A DNA stretch of 64,000 nucleotides from Malus domestica (taxonomy: Eukaryota; Streptophyta; Magnoliopsida; Rosales; Rosaceae). The notes under the pieces are model-generated. The model did not search any database. It was not told the DNA's origin and saw only the letters and a list, made by a program, of their open reading frames with translations. Each line of letters begins with the position of its first letter. Position 1 is the first letter of the stretch. The stretch lies in assembly GCF_042453785.1 (NCBI RefSeq), contig NC_091673.1:15285501-15349500 (forward strand), in the 5' to 3' direction. The position numbers and the translations under genes were made by a program. Positions 20,671-32,743 of this stretch are shown piece by piece.

Positions 20671-21075
20671 GAGCAACTCCACCCATGGAGCTCTCCTCCC
20701 TGGCAATCCACTATTCAATCCACCATATTGAACAGTAACTGCCTTAAATGAATAGTAATTACCATGAATGAACAGTAATTGCCATTTACATCTCCACCCT
20801 TAGAACCCTCCCCCTGACAATAAGCAATAAAAATAATAGTTTTTTATGTTTGTTTAAATAATAAAAAATTACAAAAGCTATATATCTCTCTCTCTGACAC
20901 AAAAAAAATAAAAAATTACAAAACCCTCGGGCCACAGGCCCGTCGACTCCCCACCCCCCCTTCGCTCGACCTCCCACCCTCACTCGGGCCCTTCCCCGCT
21001 GGATTTGCTCCCACCGGCCCGAGGGCCCTTTCTCCTCGCCTGACGCCCGAGCAACCAGCAAGGCTGGAGTTGCTC
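20671..21075. mobile_element. Tourist-like (PIF/Harbinger) MITE, 405 bp
   Basis: The terminal inverted repeats are GAGCAACTCCACCC at the left and GGCTGGAGTTGCTC at the right. The flanking 3-bp target duplications are TTA (20668-20670 and 21076-21078), the TWA type of PIF/Harbinger. The interior has no transposase. The right end is about 295 bp upstream of the OEP7-like ATG. Confidence 0.85.
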
Positions 21076-21369
21076 TTATCAGAAGCTGATGCCTTCTCAG
21101 CACAGCACACCAACCAAACATGTAAAGGCACTTCTTTTGGGCGTTCGGCAAAGTACAGTGGACTGGTGGAGGCTGTTCAAGTGGAAGGAGAAATAGAATG
21201 CACGTGCGCAAACTTAAGTACCACACTCACGACGCCGTTTCACCTTTCTTTGGTTTCCTGCTTTTTGTACATCTGTAGCAGGAGGCAGGAGGGAGGAAAA
21301 GGCCGTAGCTTTGGGTAGCGGTTGTTGGTGGGGGCTGGAAGAAAGAAGGAAGAGAGAACGAAGGGCAGG

Positions 21370-21594
21370 ATGAAAGTGAATTCGAATGCGATGAGATCGG
21401 GAGTTGTGGTGCTCGGAGCGCTGGCGTTTGGGTACTTGACGCTGCAGCTTGGCTTCCGGCCCTTTCTCGAAAGAGCTCAATCTGCCGTTGACGACTTTGA
21501 TCCGGCGTCCTCCTCCTCCTCCTCCTCCTCCGCCGCCGCCGAACAACAAGAACAACAACAACCCGACTCCAGCAGCTCCACCCGCCGCTTCTAA
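21370..21594 (+). CDS. OEP7: Chloroplast outer envelope protein OEP7-like, 74 aa
   Basis: One exon begins MKVNSNAMRSGVVVLGALAF. Residues 11-29 form one hydrophobic segment (GVVVLGALAFGYLTLQLGF). It is followed by RPFLERAQSAVDDFDP, then a Ser/Ala/Glu/Gln-rich tail. OEP7/OEP14-type proteins have the same plan: a short polar N-terminus, one membrane anchor, then F-[KR]-PFL-[DE]-x-x-x-S-[AI]-[VI]-D. They sit in the chloroplast outer envelope as signal-anchored proteins without a cleaved transit peptide. The similarity is of pattern and key residues over about 35 residues, so the assignment is good but not certain. The leader (21196-21369) has no in-frame ATG. A MITE lies in the proximal promoter. 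Confidence 0.72.
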   Translation: MKVNSNAMRSGVVVLGALAFGYLTLQLGFRPFLERAQSAVDDFDPASSSSSSSSAAAEQQEQQQPDSSSSTRRF

Positions 21595-21929
21595 ATAAAT
21601 AAACACCGATTACTGATGACCCAAAACCCCACAACCCTTGCTTGATTTTTCTTTATTCCGTTTCTTTTGCTTTTATTGATTGGATTCGGAAGTTGTACTG
21701 CGCTGCGCAACTGGGTTTCTTTGCTGAATGATGGAATTGCTGTGTCCAGTCGTGCTCCGAAAGGTATCGAATTGAACTTGATTTCATGGAATTACTACTG
21801 CTGATGATGGATTTGGATTCATGTTTCTTCCCCAAAATTAATAAAACATTGTGACAAGAAAGAATTCTTAGCTATAAAGGGTGTGCTTTGCAATTGGTTC
21901 GGTGGTTTTTTTCAGTTGATAATCACCCA
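21595..21929. other. 3' UTR and flank of the OEP7-like gene
   Basis: T-rich sequence with no other feature recognised. Confidence 0.45.
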
Positions 21930-24020
21930 TCTACTTGTTGTGAGTTCATGTCTTTTTTTGCTTTGTAAGGATGGTTGAAATTAGAGCTATGCATTTGGAG
22001 GCTTAACCGCGTAAGTTTTTGGTTGTGTTGTTGTCAACAACGAGTTTCGAGTTCCATATGGTTTCTGAAAAACTTGCTTATCGCCTGAATATCAAGTAAA
22101 CTCGAGGTTGATGAAGACATGGCACAAACATTCTTTTGTAGAGTGAAGAAAAAAACAAAGCTCGTTTCATTTGGGTTTACGTAAAATATGCATTCTTATG
22201 GTTCTTTGGTAACGTATATGAATAATATCATTGATTTAGAAATGTCAATGACTCAATGTTTATGGCACTGTAATATTTTCTTCCCTAGGATAACAACTCT
22301 ATTTGCTACCCCAATACTCTCTAGTTTTTGACAAATCTTCAATTTGAAAAGTGTGGTTTATAGTTATGTATATATATTTTGCATGATAAGAGTCTCTCTC
22401 GCCGGATTAATGTTCATACTCCCTTGTAATTGTAGCTGAACTCCCGTCTCAATCCGGTTATCATAATATCCAAAATCACAATTACAAAAATGTTTAACCT
22501 TTGGGTTGGAGCTAACAAATGTACATGATTGCATTGTTTTCTTAAACCAAAGTTGTGAGGTACGTCAAACTGGGCACATGCAGTGTTTGGTTGTTCTAAA
22601 TTCTAATGATGTTTTACAAACATATTATTTAAAGAGACTTTTAGCGTCGTTATATATTTAGTTGTATTACACAAATGTTTTATGGTAAACGCGTTGGGGC
22701 AGATCATGAGGAAAAACCGAAAAAGAACTGGATGGCATTTTTGGTAGGCAAAGAATGATAGTGTTTCGAATTCTTTGATTCTTGAGCCATTCATATATGT
22801 AAACGGCATGAAGGTGTCAGTGTATGATTGCTTTGGTCAGAAGTAAGTGAACTACGGCTCCACAAGACCACATGATGATTTATGCAAGAGAGGGCTTAAT
22901 GTTGAAGGGAAGCACTTAATAAAGTTGCAGAAGAAATGAGGGATTGGAATATTATTTCTGAGTTCATGTCTATTACTTGTTGTGAGTTCATGTCTTTTTT
23001 TGCTTTGTAATCACGGTTGAAATTAGAGCTATGAGGCTTAACCGCATTAATTTTTGGTTGTGTTATTAACAATGAGTTTTTGGTTCCAAATGGCTTCTTG
23101 AAAAACTTGTTTATTGGCCGATTTCAAGTAAAATTCAGGTTGATGAAGATATAGCTCCATTATGTGACCATGAAACTTCTTTATGATAGATACATTGCAA
23201 CATACCTTTCTTGGCTTTTTGGCTAAGATCAAGATATACACATTACAACAGCATGGAATTGGAATTCAGTGTAGAGTGAAAAAAAGTAATGCTCATTTCA
23301 TTAGGGTTTATTGTGTCGAATGTGCCATCTCTGACCTCGCCTCTTGTGTATTCGTATCATTGGGAATGGTAGTAGGTCTGTATGAATTATATCATAGAAA
23401 TGTCGATGTTAATGGCACTGTATTCTCTTCACTGGGATGGGAATCTATCACTGCTACCCAAATAATCTGTGGTTTTTGAAGTCTTAAATTTCAAGTGTGT
23501 AGTTTATAGCTACAGATAGTAAACTTTCTGCTTGTAATTGTAGCTGAACCAGCAGTCTCCCATCTTGGTCTGGTTACTATAAGATGAAAATACAAGTGCA
23601 CACACAATCACAAAAAAGGTTTAAACCTTTGTGTTGAAGCTGACAAATGTACATGATTGTAGTGTTGTCTTAAATGAAATTATGATGTATGTTAAATTGG
23701 ATCCTCACACGCGGTTTTTGGCTGTTCTTGTGCAGTTGTATTCTACTGGCAGACTGTTTAATGGCAAATGTGTTGGAGCAGATCATGAGGAAAAAAACTG
23801 GACAGAGGATGTGGTAGGCGAAGGATGGCAGCAGTTCAAGTTCTTTGTCATGTAGTATGTGCGTTACTCTTGAGCCATCCGTATTACTGCAAACAGCAGC
23901 GTATGATTGATTTCTTTGGCCAGAAGAAACCAAGACTCCGCGAAATGATTCATGCAAGTGAAGGCTAGATGTTTAAGTGAGGTAATTGACATAGTTGCAG
24001 AAGCAATTAGGGAAGGGAAT
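21930..24020. repeat. Tandem duplication of a ~1.05-kb non-coding segment
   Basis: Copy A is about 21930-22950 and copy B about 22972-24020. Anchors in the same order are 'gagttcatgtctttttttgc' (21940 and 22982), 'aaatgtacatgattg' (about 22516 and 23643), 'gcagatcatgaggaaaaa' (about 22699 and 23778) and 'gtatgattg' (about 22821 and 23903). Divergence is high, with many indels, so it is old. Neither copy has a lasting ORF. Confidence 0.75.
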
Positions 24021-24690
24021 GGTATTTGTAAGAGAGCTCCTCCAGGATAGCATGTAAGTCAGAGAAGAACCTTCTGCAGAATTGATCGAATCTAGGTGTC
24101 GATGAACACCAAATTTTTACTAGTAGTAAATGTCTCTGTTTCAGAGAGTTTTGTATGGATTATTTTCTTTCAATCAAGGAGGGTTGTGGGTAAGTGGAAT
24201 TTGAATCTCATGCATTGTTGTAGAAATCAAAAGAAAGAAAATGCGTTTGTTAGCAAAGCCTCTCCCTTTCCATCGGCCCAGAAATTTTCAAAGTGCCCGT
24301 ATTTGTTTTTTCAAAGTGCCGGTAATTTTCTTTTTCCAAGTGCCTGTAATTTTTCAAGGAGCCGGTAATTCTCTCAACTTTTATGAAATGTGAAGTACCG
24401 CTCGAATACCCAATATTTGAAAAAAAATCTCTCAAATTAAGCAACGAGGGAGGCTGTGATAATGGATTGGGATTATGATCAATCTAAGGTTAACGCTAAA
24501 GAGATAAAATTTGTAGATAAAATTTACAAATTAAATTATATGTCAGCAATAGGAATAAGCACGTTTATCAACGCGTAAGTAATAATCAAATCATCAACTT
24601 TCATATAATTTAATTTACAAAATTCAGTATATAAATTTAACCGCACTAGCATTACTCAAAATATAACTGCTGATTAATGATAAGCATTAT
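24021..24690. other. Intergenic DNA
   Basis: No gene. There is a short cluster of 'aagtgccNgtaatttt' repeats at about 24290-24370. Confidence 0.45.
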
Positions 24691-25256
24691 GATGGAGTCA
24701 GATTGTCATATTTGAGAAATAATGGATGGGAGATGGCGGGTACGTTATGCCGTTTAAGGTTTTCTGTCCCAGGTGAGACAGGTGGCATCATGTGATTTGA
24801 CCATCCTCCTCCTCCTCCTCCTTCCCCGTATTAATCCCATGAACATGCATGGATGGTGTTTTATTAATACAAAAAGAATGGTGAGAATTAAAAAACCAGG
24901 TTCATGTGTAACTCTTGTTATTTTATTGGTTCCATCTTTTTGAATGCTTCAATTTGCTCGAACAAGGCAATTAGAAAAAGGGATCGGAGAAGGCAATTAG
25001 AAAGTGCTTTTGCATTGACCTTCTATTTGTGTTAGTAAATTTCACAGATCATACAAAAATTATTATATATTATGGCAACGGGAATGCTAACAATTTTTTT
25101 ATTTTGATCTTCTCATTTTACTATTTTTTTAGACTTTTCATTTAGACTCATTCTACCTTATTATTTCTTATTTTCATCCTGCAATACTGCACAAGATATG
25201 AACCCAAAAGCCTTGGGTTAACCCAAACAACGAAGGAGGTTGAGATAATAAATCAA

Positions 25257-25405
25257 GGGGTGTGATATCCACACACCCTTTTTTACTTCTCACACACACC
25301 CCTTGTTAATTTCTGTTCGTTGATCTTCTTCAATTCATCCGATCCGACCGCCGAAAATAAAAAAGATGTGAGAGAATAAAAAGGGATGTGTGGATATCAC
25401 ACCCC
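25257..25405. mobile_element. hAT-like MITE, 149 bp, with perfect 8-bp target duplication
   Basis: The terminal inverted repeat is GGGGTGTGATATCCACACA against its near-perfect reverse at the right end. The target duplication is TAAATCAA at 25249-25256 and 25406-25413. The family also occurs at 30051-30198. The 8-bp duplication points to hAT. Confidence 0.88.
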
Positions 25406-25490
25406 TAAATCAAGATTATGAAAGATCCAGGTTTGAATTTCTCTGATGTAACAACAAAGCATGCTTTGTGTTGTGTTGATTCACAAAATA

Positions 25491-25726
25491 GGATGAGGAT
25501 CATTTTCGAATCCTCTTTGTGGGGATCATATGGATCTTCATATTATTACCCGTTTATCGTATATTTGTGTTTATTAGGGATGAGGATCAGTTTTTATTAG
25601 GTACTATTTATGTTTAATCTTAAATAAAAAATTTAAAATAATTTCTGACTATATGATATACGATAAACGGTTTGAATGTGAGAATTTCTAGGATCCCACA
25701 ATTTGGATCCGGATGGATCCAAATCC
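25491..25726. mobile_element. Foldback MITE, about 236 bp
   Basis: The left end (ggatgaggatcattttcgaa, with 'cgtttatcgtatat' near 25553) is roughly inverted at the right end ('atatacgataaacgg' near 25661, 'ggatccaaatcc' at 25715). The flanks 'caaaata' and 'caaaaata' are an imperfect target duplication. Confidence 0.6.
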
Positions 25727-26497
25727 CAAAAATAGATCAAAGTGAGTGCTGAATAAATGGAAAGCGTTGTCATTCAAATTTGTGGAGTCAGATTTTCATC
25801 TTTGAAATAATTAATTAAACATGGATGGAGATGGCGGGCACGTCATGATGCTTAAGGTTTTCTGTCCCGGATGAGACAGGTGGCCGCATGTGATTTGAAG
25901 CTCCTCCTTCCTTGGATTAATCCCAAGAACATGCATTAATCGTGATAGAAAAATGTTAAAGAAGATTCTTTGAGATGTTCTGTGGATTATCTGTCATTTT
26001 AAAATTTAACGTCAATTTTTGGGTCAATAATTATAAACATTGTGTAAAAAATATGAAATGACAAAGAGTTATGGAAAATCTCACTTCTAGAAAAGTTTCC
26101 TTAACATTTTTATTATATTAAGGAGACTTTTTCAAAAAGAAAACTTTTCATGAATTCTCTGTTATCTTATATTTTTGGCACAATATTTTATAATATTAGC
26201 ACGAAAATTAACGTTAAACTGTGAGGTAATGGAGAATCTCTGAATGGTCCCACTCTAATAGGTTTCCTTAAGATTTCTCAATGTTTTAGTAAATACAAAA
26301 ACGAATGATGTTTTAAACCTGATCAGGAATCAGAAAAGCAGCGTTCACGTGTAAACTTTGGGTATTATTATGTTGTTTTGTTCCGTCCTTTTGAATTAAA
26401 ATTTGTTCTGCCTCCCCATTTCATGCGGCGTGTGTTTCCCTTCCATTTGCATTAACCTTCTATTTTTCTTAATAAATTTCACAGGTTTAGTTAAGAT

Positions 26498-26524
<27 letters not shown>
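26498..26524. repeat. (AT)n microsatellite
   Basis: An uninterrupted AT repeat of about 13 units. Confidence 0.9.
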
Positions 26525-26529
<5 letters not shown>

Positions 26530-26820
26530 AATGCTAGCAACTTTTTTATTTGAACTTTTTTATTTCTATCTTCTCATTTCTCTTTCTTATTTTAGAGTGT
26601 TGCACGATAATCCGAACTGTCTACTTTTCTAAGTCACCCTTTAAAGATCATCTTAACTAAGCATAAAATCATCTATCTTTTAGTGTCCCCCTCATAGAAA
26701 AGTCCATGTAACACTAACACATGCTTGACTATTTTTGCTAAACCTTGTTTTAAGATCATCATGAAAGTTGTAATAAGTTGATTATTTTGCCCTTAATAAG
26801 TTGATTCATTTCAACTATGT

Positions 26821-27315
26821 TGGTCTCCACCTTGCGTGGGTTTTATAAAAATTAATGTGGACGCAAGCTGGTCAAGGAGTGGGGCTTCGGGTTTTGTGGG
26901 TGTTGTGGCTCGGGACGATGCTGGCAGGTTTGTGGCAGCGAACAGGATGAGGGTCACGGCCTCTTCTGTGGCAGTGGCTGAAGCTTTGGCAGTGCTGCAT
27001 GGGTGTGAGTTTGGAAGAAATATGGGATGGAATTTTGTCATCGTGGAATCTGACTTTCAGGAATCTATATCCTGTATTCGAGAGTTGGATACGATGGGCA
27101 GTTGGGAAGCTTTCCCAATTTTAGCGCGATGCAAAAGATTGGGGGAGTCTTTTAATGACTACCGCTGGTCTTGGGTTCCAAGATCGGCCAATATGGCTGC
27201 GGATATTCTGGCGTTGCGGCAAAGTAGGGAGGTATGTGATTATATTTGGGTCAACAGACCCCCATCCTCCCTTGTTCATGTTTTGTGTAATGATGGTCTC
27301 CCTTGTCCCCATTAA
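26821..27315 (+). pseudogene. RNase H-like (RVT_3) domain fragment
   Basis: The frame WSPPCVGFIKINVDASW runs open to the stop at 27313-27315 (about 164 codons). The family's catalytic acidic residues are all present in order: D in INVDAS, E in VAEALAV, D in VESDFQ and D in MAADILA. It also has GVVARDDAGR and RWSWVPRSAN, typical of plant LINE-encoded RNase H domains. The domain itself looks intact, but no start codon or upstream exon is seen. It is therefore a fragment, unless it belongs to an unrecognised gene. Confidence 0.72.
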
Positions 27316-27490
27316 TTTCTTCCTGCCAGTATGAGGAGTGACATTTTTAGCATTTGGTGCGATGTCGTCTTTACCTCTTTGTACTGCTTTCCTTAGTTGT
27401 TGCTGCTTGCTTTTGCCTCGGGGTAGGCTTCTTTGTATCTTTGGCATCTTTGCCCGGTTGTTAGTAATTCCAGTTCGCCAAAAAAAAAAA
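26821..27490 (+). mobile_element. 5'-truncated non-LTR (LINE) 3' end with poly(A), or a retrocopied RNase H-domain gene
   Basis: It consists of an RNase H-like coding end (26821-27315), a 160-bp 3' UTR-like stretch and a poly(A) run at 27479-27490. No reverse transcriptase lies upstream. I could not find a convincing target-site duplication. Confidence 0.6.
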
Positions 27491-27765
27491 TTACTTTCAC
27501 GTTTAGTGTGAGTTATCTCCATTTAGTTTGAGAAGCTTTCACGTCGGACTCAAATAAATACAAAAGTACTAATCATGAAATAGCTTTATAATAGGTGCTC
27601 GTTAGAGACAAGTGTCTGGCGCCCGTTGCTTATATATCCCTACATATCCAAATGAAATCTCAATCCAAATCCTCTCGACAGTAAAATTTTAATTGGTTTT
27701 GGATTTTGGATTTTGGATTTTGTATTGACGCATAATGTGTCTATGGTGTTTGAGGACTGAGGTAG
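27491..27765. other. Intergenic DNA
   Basis: There is a short 'ttttggattttggatt' repeat at about 27700. Nothing else was recognised. Confidence 0.4.
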
Positions 27766-30299
27766 TGTCACACCCCAATCGGAGAATTAACTTAAAACTC
27801 CAATTAAAGCATGATTCACAATTTAATATGAAATAAAATCTTTGATAATAGATTAATTCATAGTCAAAAAGTGAAGAAAGAAAAAAAAAAGATATAAACA
27901 TGTTCAAACATAATTCACATTTATTCACCAAGAGGTAATTCTCAAGTTTTACACAGCACTCTTTAAATAAATTTACATAAAGCTTCTTGTTCCTTATTCA
28001 AACAAAAGTGCAAACACCACCAAGCTCTTTATTTTATTTTTATTTACAGATATCATATAGTAAGTAACATCTTTAGCACAAGACTTAATTATCTAGTTCC
28101 GAACGTGCACAAATTTAATTAGGGTGAGCATAAAGCTCAGTAGGGACATTATACCTCAAAATATATATAACCATGAGTATATTATTATTATTATTATTAT
28201 TATTATTTTAAAAACATTAGAAAAATGATATGTATGAATGCACAAAGTTTCTCTCTTCAAACCCATTAACCTGAACCCAAACACCATATTTCCCTTTTGT
28301 TAGTGCTCTTGCCTAATTCCCTTTCACCAGTCCCGTATTACCCTTAAATTATTGTGCACTTTGGGGCTGGCCTGAGATCTGGTACGTGCCAAGAAGCTAC
28401 AATGTAAGTCCACATAACTACCAAACTAATCAAGTATCTTGGTCCAACTTGTGAGTTCCTATTCAAAGTATAAACTATCACTATTTAAGCACACAATTTT
28501 AAATGTAACTCGTATTATAGATAGACTTTGTAGAATACATACTTTAATAAGTATGTATAATAATAACCCAAACAAAACATATTTTCAATTTTCTAGTAAA
28601 ATAGTTTTAAAACTAAAAGTTTTTGTATGGTGTAAATTTGTTATGCAAAATTAATATTGGATATCTGTACGAACCCACCAATAATATCTAAATATATTAT
28701 TACAATCAGAACTCATATCCAACACCAAAATTTGTTTATTGACTTAGATGACTAGTTCAAAAGTTTCATGTTTCAAAATTTCACCTTGAAATCCCTTCGT
28801 TCCTACCAATCCATAACCAAAACCTCAACATAAAAGACTCTTTCTTTTTGAGTTTATGAAAGCTCTCTGTTTTAAACAGTAACAGAACATAAATATATTT
28901 TGAAATCAAAGAGAAAACTGAACATTTTATAATATAAAATTATGGGGTTTTTGGCTGAAAGAGATTGACAATTGATTAACCAACCTCTTCAAAGCCCACT
29001 AAAATAGAAAAATGAATCAAATAAAATGAATGAGAAGTCTAACCAAAAGAAAATTATTTCAACTCTTAGCACCCTTTCTCCTTCACTAGCCTTCTAAAAC
29101 TATAAAGCTTTTTGTATGGCATTTCTATTACTGTTGATTCTCAAGAGAACTACTGACTCCCTATTTATACAGGTTTTTGTTTCTTTTTTAACCGGCTAAA
29201 AAAAAACTCTTACTTATCCTAACAATCATGATGCCTAACTCTAGACTCTTCACCACCTTGGCTGGTTTGGTATTGATGTGCTTTGAAAAAAAAAACTGTT
29301 TCTATTGTGCTGTGAGAATAAACTCATTTTTGCTGCTTTCACGTTTTCATTTTTTTTTCCACCAAAAACTGTGAAAATAAGTTGTTTTTAAGTGTTTACC
29401 CAACACCTTTTTGAGCTTAGTTTTTTTTATACCCACTTTTTATAAAAGCATATCAGTACCAAATCAGTACTTAGACCTCCTCCTCCTGCTTCCATAGACT
29501 CCGCAAGTTCTCTTGGAACTAACACTCAGGTGACACAAGCCACCAAGCCACATAAATTGAACACCTCATGATTGCTAGCAGTAAGAGGAGGATTCATCTG
29601 ACTACCACATGGTAACTAGATTGAGATTGAGATGAAAATCCTAGCAAATGAAAATAACACACCTAGTGATTTTAAATTCTTATGTGATGGTAAGAGAGAA
29701 AGAGGCATGGAAATCACAAGCTCAATTGTACAGTCATAAAGAAATAAAAACAAACTTACCTCATGAATTACTTGTTGGCTACTCCATTTGACTCTAGATA
29801 AGTATGAAATTGAAGACCCAAAGACAAAACTTATTTTTTGCTTCTGTAATTTTCGAAGAGAGAAAAAGCTAGAGTAAACTCCCTCCCCCCCTCCCTTTTT
29901 CAGACTACAGTAGATTTGAGAAAAGGAGATTGTGGACTCCTTATTGGAGTTATCATCCAGAAGAAAGAAACAAATAAAAATCAATAAATTAATAACAACA
30001 AAATATTGTATTTGTCCTTTTTGTCAAAAGTATATAGTATATATTATATAGGGATATAATATCCATATACCCATTTTTACTCCTCTCATTTCCTTTTAAT
30101 TTTCGACCATCGGATCGGATGAATTGAAGAAAATCCAAGGACAGAAATTAACAAGGGGTGCAGGAGAAGTAAAAAGGAGTGTGTGGATAACACACCCCAT
30201 TATATATAATGAATCTCAAACATATGGACCAATATACATATTAATCTAACTATATAAATTAGAAAGTTAACCTAATTAAAAAAATTTCGGATTCTCACA
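27766..30299 (+). mobile_element. Candidate solo LTR of a gypsy element (2534 bp)
   Basis: It begins TGTCACACCCCAATCGG and ends CGGATTCTCACA, giving TG...CA ends. GGTAG occurs directly before (27761-27765) and directly after (30300-30304), which fits a 5-bp target duplication. I recall TGTCAC-CCC starts and long AT-rich LTRs from Del/Tekay-type gypsy elements. The interior is non-coding, has an (ATT)n run at 28178-28207, and carries a nested MITE. A 5-bp match next to CA could arise by chance, so confidence is moderate. Confidence 0.45.
30051..30198. mobile_element. hAT-like MITE, 148 bp, second copy of the 25257 family
   Basis: The target duplication is ATTATATA at 30043-30050 and 30199-30206. 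The interior matches the reverse complement of 25257-25405 ('gaattgaagaaaatc', 'cagaaattaacaaggggtg'). The left terminal repeat is decayed; the right is well kept (GTGTGTGGATAACACACCCC). Confidence 0.85.
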
Positions 30300-30304
30300 G
30301 GTAG

Positions 30305-31394
30305 AATCCAATAAGTTGTAGCCATGGGAAAACTTGCCATACCATTTTTGTCAAACATTTTATCTTACCTATCAGAAAGGTAGGAAAAAAATAAGGCCAA
30401 ACAATTGTCGTGTTCTCTTTGCTAATTGCTAGGGGTCAAATAATTGTCATATAATATATAGCAAAACTGATTTTCCTGAAAAATGATATAACAAGCACGA
30501 AAGTTGATTATATTAGTCTAATCTTATCTTTAGAATATATGCTAACTGTCTTGATGATTGAGCTAAGCATCGCACAAAGTAAACATCTCTTTTGATTAAG
30601 GTCCTGTTTGATATTCCAAGAGTATGTTGCATTTGTACACCTTATTATTATGACCCCAACAAAATTTAGAGGTTCTCTTTTCATTAGGGTCACTTGTCTT
30701 TAGCGCCGGACTCAAGAAAAATTATTCGGAGAATCACATGTAAATGTTAACAAACATTTTTTAGACATATGATAACTTTAAAAATTAAACCACAGTTCCA
30801 TCATTCATAACATATAGAACAAATAACAATAGAAGTTATAATTGTCTACAATGTTGTTTTGACCAGGTAATATTTAAAAGAATAATAATAAAAGCAACTC
30901 TTCTTTGAGGCATTTTATCACACAGTTAGAGTGCTTGTGTGAAGGCCAACTCCAACCTTTAAAGTAGCAGCATCTAAGTTATTTATAAATATCCATCGAA
31001 GTTCGGAGGGTCAACTAATTCTCTGTGCCGCTGAGAAGCTTAGTGCGTCCGCCTTTGCTTGTGCTCATTCTATTTCAGATTCTTTTATGAAATGTAAGAT
31101 GTAAGTATAATATTTTTGGTTACAACAAATTTTTTTGGTTGAACTGTTTACTGTCAATTAGTGGTCTTTTGTCAATTTGTAGAGTGATTTTATAATATTT
31201 TGGTGGAGTCTCAGTCATTTTTATGAAAACTAGTATATGCCCACACATAAAATGTGTGTAAAAATTTTCATTTTCATTTTTAAAATTGAATGAGAGAGGA
31301 AGAGAAAGACAGAACATGGGAGTGGGGAGAGATGCTTAAATTAGAGATAATAGAATCACCTATGGGTGAGGCTTAAACAAAAAACAACAAAATT
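30305..31394. other. AT-rich intergenic DNA
   Basis: No feature supported. Confidence 0.4.
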
Positions 31395-32076
31395 TTATTT
31401 TATGAAATTACGTTATTGTTCTTAACTTTTTTGTTGTGATAAAAGAAAAAAAAAACATATCTTTTCATTTTCTTTTGATTGACAAAAGAACTTTATTAAT
31501 ATGTAGTTTAAATAAAACTTGACGGTGGTAATAAGTTTTTGTAATACGAAAAAGAAAACCTAGTCAAGAGAGATGAGCCTTATTCCTCAAAATGCAAACA
31601 CAAAGAGAGCAAAGAGGAGTACAAGTCGGGAGTTCCCCACTCCCACTCCCACTCCCACCCAACTTCACAATTATGTCCACCAAATTTGGATTAGTTAGAT
31701 ATAATATCGCTTCAATGTGAGAAAAATTTGGATTAGTTACAAAAAATTGTTTTGTGAAATTACATTATTGTCTTTAACTTTTTTATTGTGATAAAAGAAA
31801 AAAATATATATTTTCATCGTCTTTTGATTGACAAAAAGATTTTTATTAATATGTAGTTTAGATAAAACTCGATGGTGTCAATAAGTTTTAGTAGTATGAA
31901 AAAGAAAACCTAGTCAAGACAGATAAGCCTTATTCCTCAAAATGCAAACACAAAGAGAGCAAAGAGGAGTACAAGTTGGGAGTTCCCCACCCCCACCCAT
32001 ACGGCACCCAACTTCACATTTATGTCCACCAAATCTGGATTAGTTAGATATAATATCGCTTCAATGTGAGAAAAAT
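31395..32076. repeat. Tandem duplication, unit about 352 bp, two copies
   Basis: Copy 1 is about 31395-31738 and copy 2 about 31747-32076. Both hold 'tgtgataaaagaaaaaa', 'gaaaacctagtcaaga', 'ccttattcctcaaaatgc' and 'tatcgcttcaatgtgagaaa' in order, with few changes, so the event is fairly recent. Confidence 0.85.
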
Positions 32077-32588
32077 TAAATGATCTGAGCTGATGAGTAT
32101 TGTAGTCATGAACATGGTGAAATTTTTCATAATTTTTTTAGGCTCGGAAAGAATCAAGATAACCACTTGCCATCAATTGTTCTCATTTTTTAAAAAGAAA
32201 AAAAAATCAATTATTGTTTTTCAAAAAAAAAAAAAACAATTAATTTTTCAAAATAAAGAGAAATTGGAGAAGAACAAGTAGTTTGTTTTATTTTATTTTT
32301 AGAGAAAAAGAATGAAGACGGTGGTAATTGGCAAAATTAGGGAATAAAATATATCTAAGACCGCTTTACAGCCAGAGTGATGTCGGGATTATCATACGAT
32401 CAACTCACCCACGCTCCACCTCCTCCTCGTGCACAACACTCCCCAGAACGTTTCGTCTCCCTCTCTTCCTCTTCTCTCCAAAACGTCACGTTCTAGCACT
32501 AAAAATACGGCAGCCGCCCTATATCCGTTACCCCCCTCTCTCTCTCCCTCCCTCCGGACCCGGCTTCTCTGCCCTTTCACGTTCCATA

Positions 32589-32743
32589 CACTCTCATCTC
32601 CTTCTATTTTGTGCGGTCACAATTAAACCATGTCAACATTTTATATTAATTTTTTTATATTAATAATAAAACAAAAAATAATAGTAATATAAAATATTAA
32701 CGTGACTTAACCGTGATCGCACAAATAAGAGAGGATAAGAGTG
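32589..32743. mobile_element. Mariner/Stowaway-like MITE, 155 bp, with TA target
   Basis: Long imperfect terminal inverted repeats (about 55 bp) start CACTCTCATCTCC and end GGATAAGAGTG. They are flanked by TA at 32587-32588 and 32744-32745. The terminal sequence is not the classical Stowaway CTCCCTCC. It lies about 580 bp upstream of the TBL start codon. Confidence 0.7.

Larger units (their letters stand above)
24690..26490. repeat. Diverged direct duplication flanking two MITEs
   Basis: 'gagatggcgggYacg', 'taaggttttctgtccc', 'gagacaggtgg' and 'catgtgatttga' occur in the same order at about 24728-24800 and 25830-25900. A second pair of anchors ('ttctatttgtgttagtaaat' and a variant) lies at about 25020 and 26458. 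The MITEs at 25257 and 25491 lie between the copies. Confidence 0.65.

Noticed and set aside
20786..21226. 146-codon minus-strand ORF
   Set aside because: It lies almost wholly in the Tourist-like MITE (20671-21075) and has no domain.
21214..21634. Gly/Arg-rich minus-strand ORFs
   Set aside because: They are the reverse of the Ser-rich tail of the OEP7-like gene (TCC/GCC codon runs).
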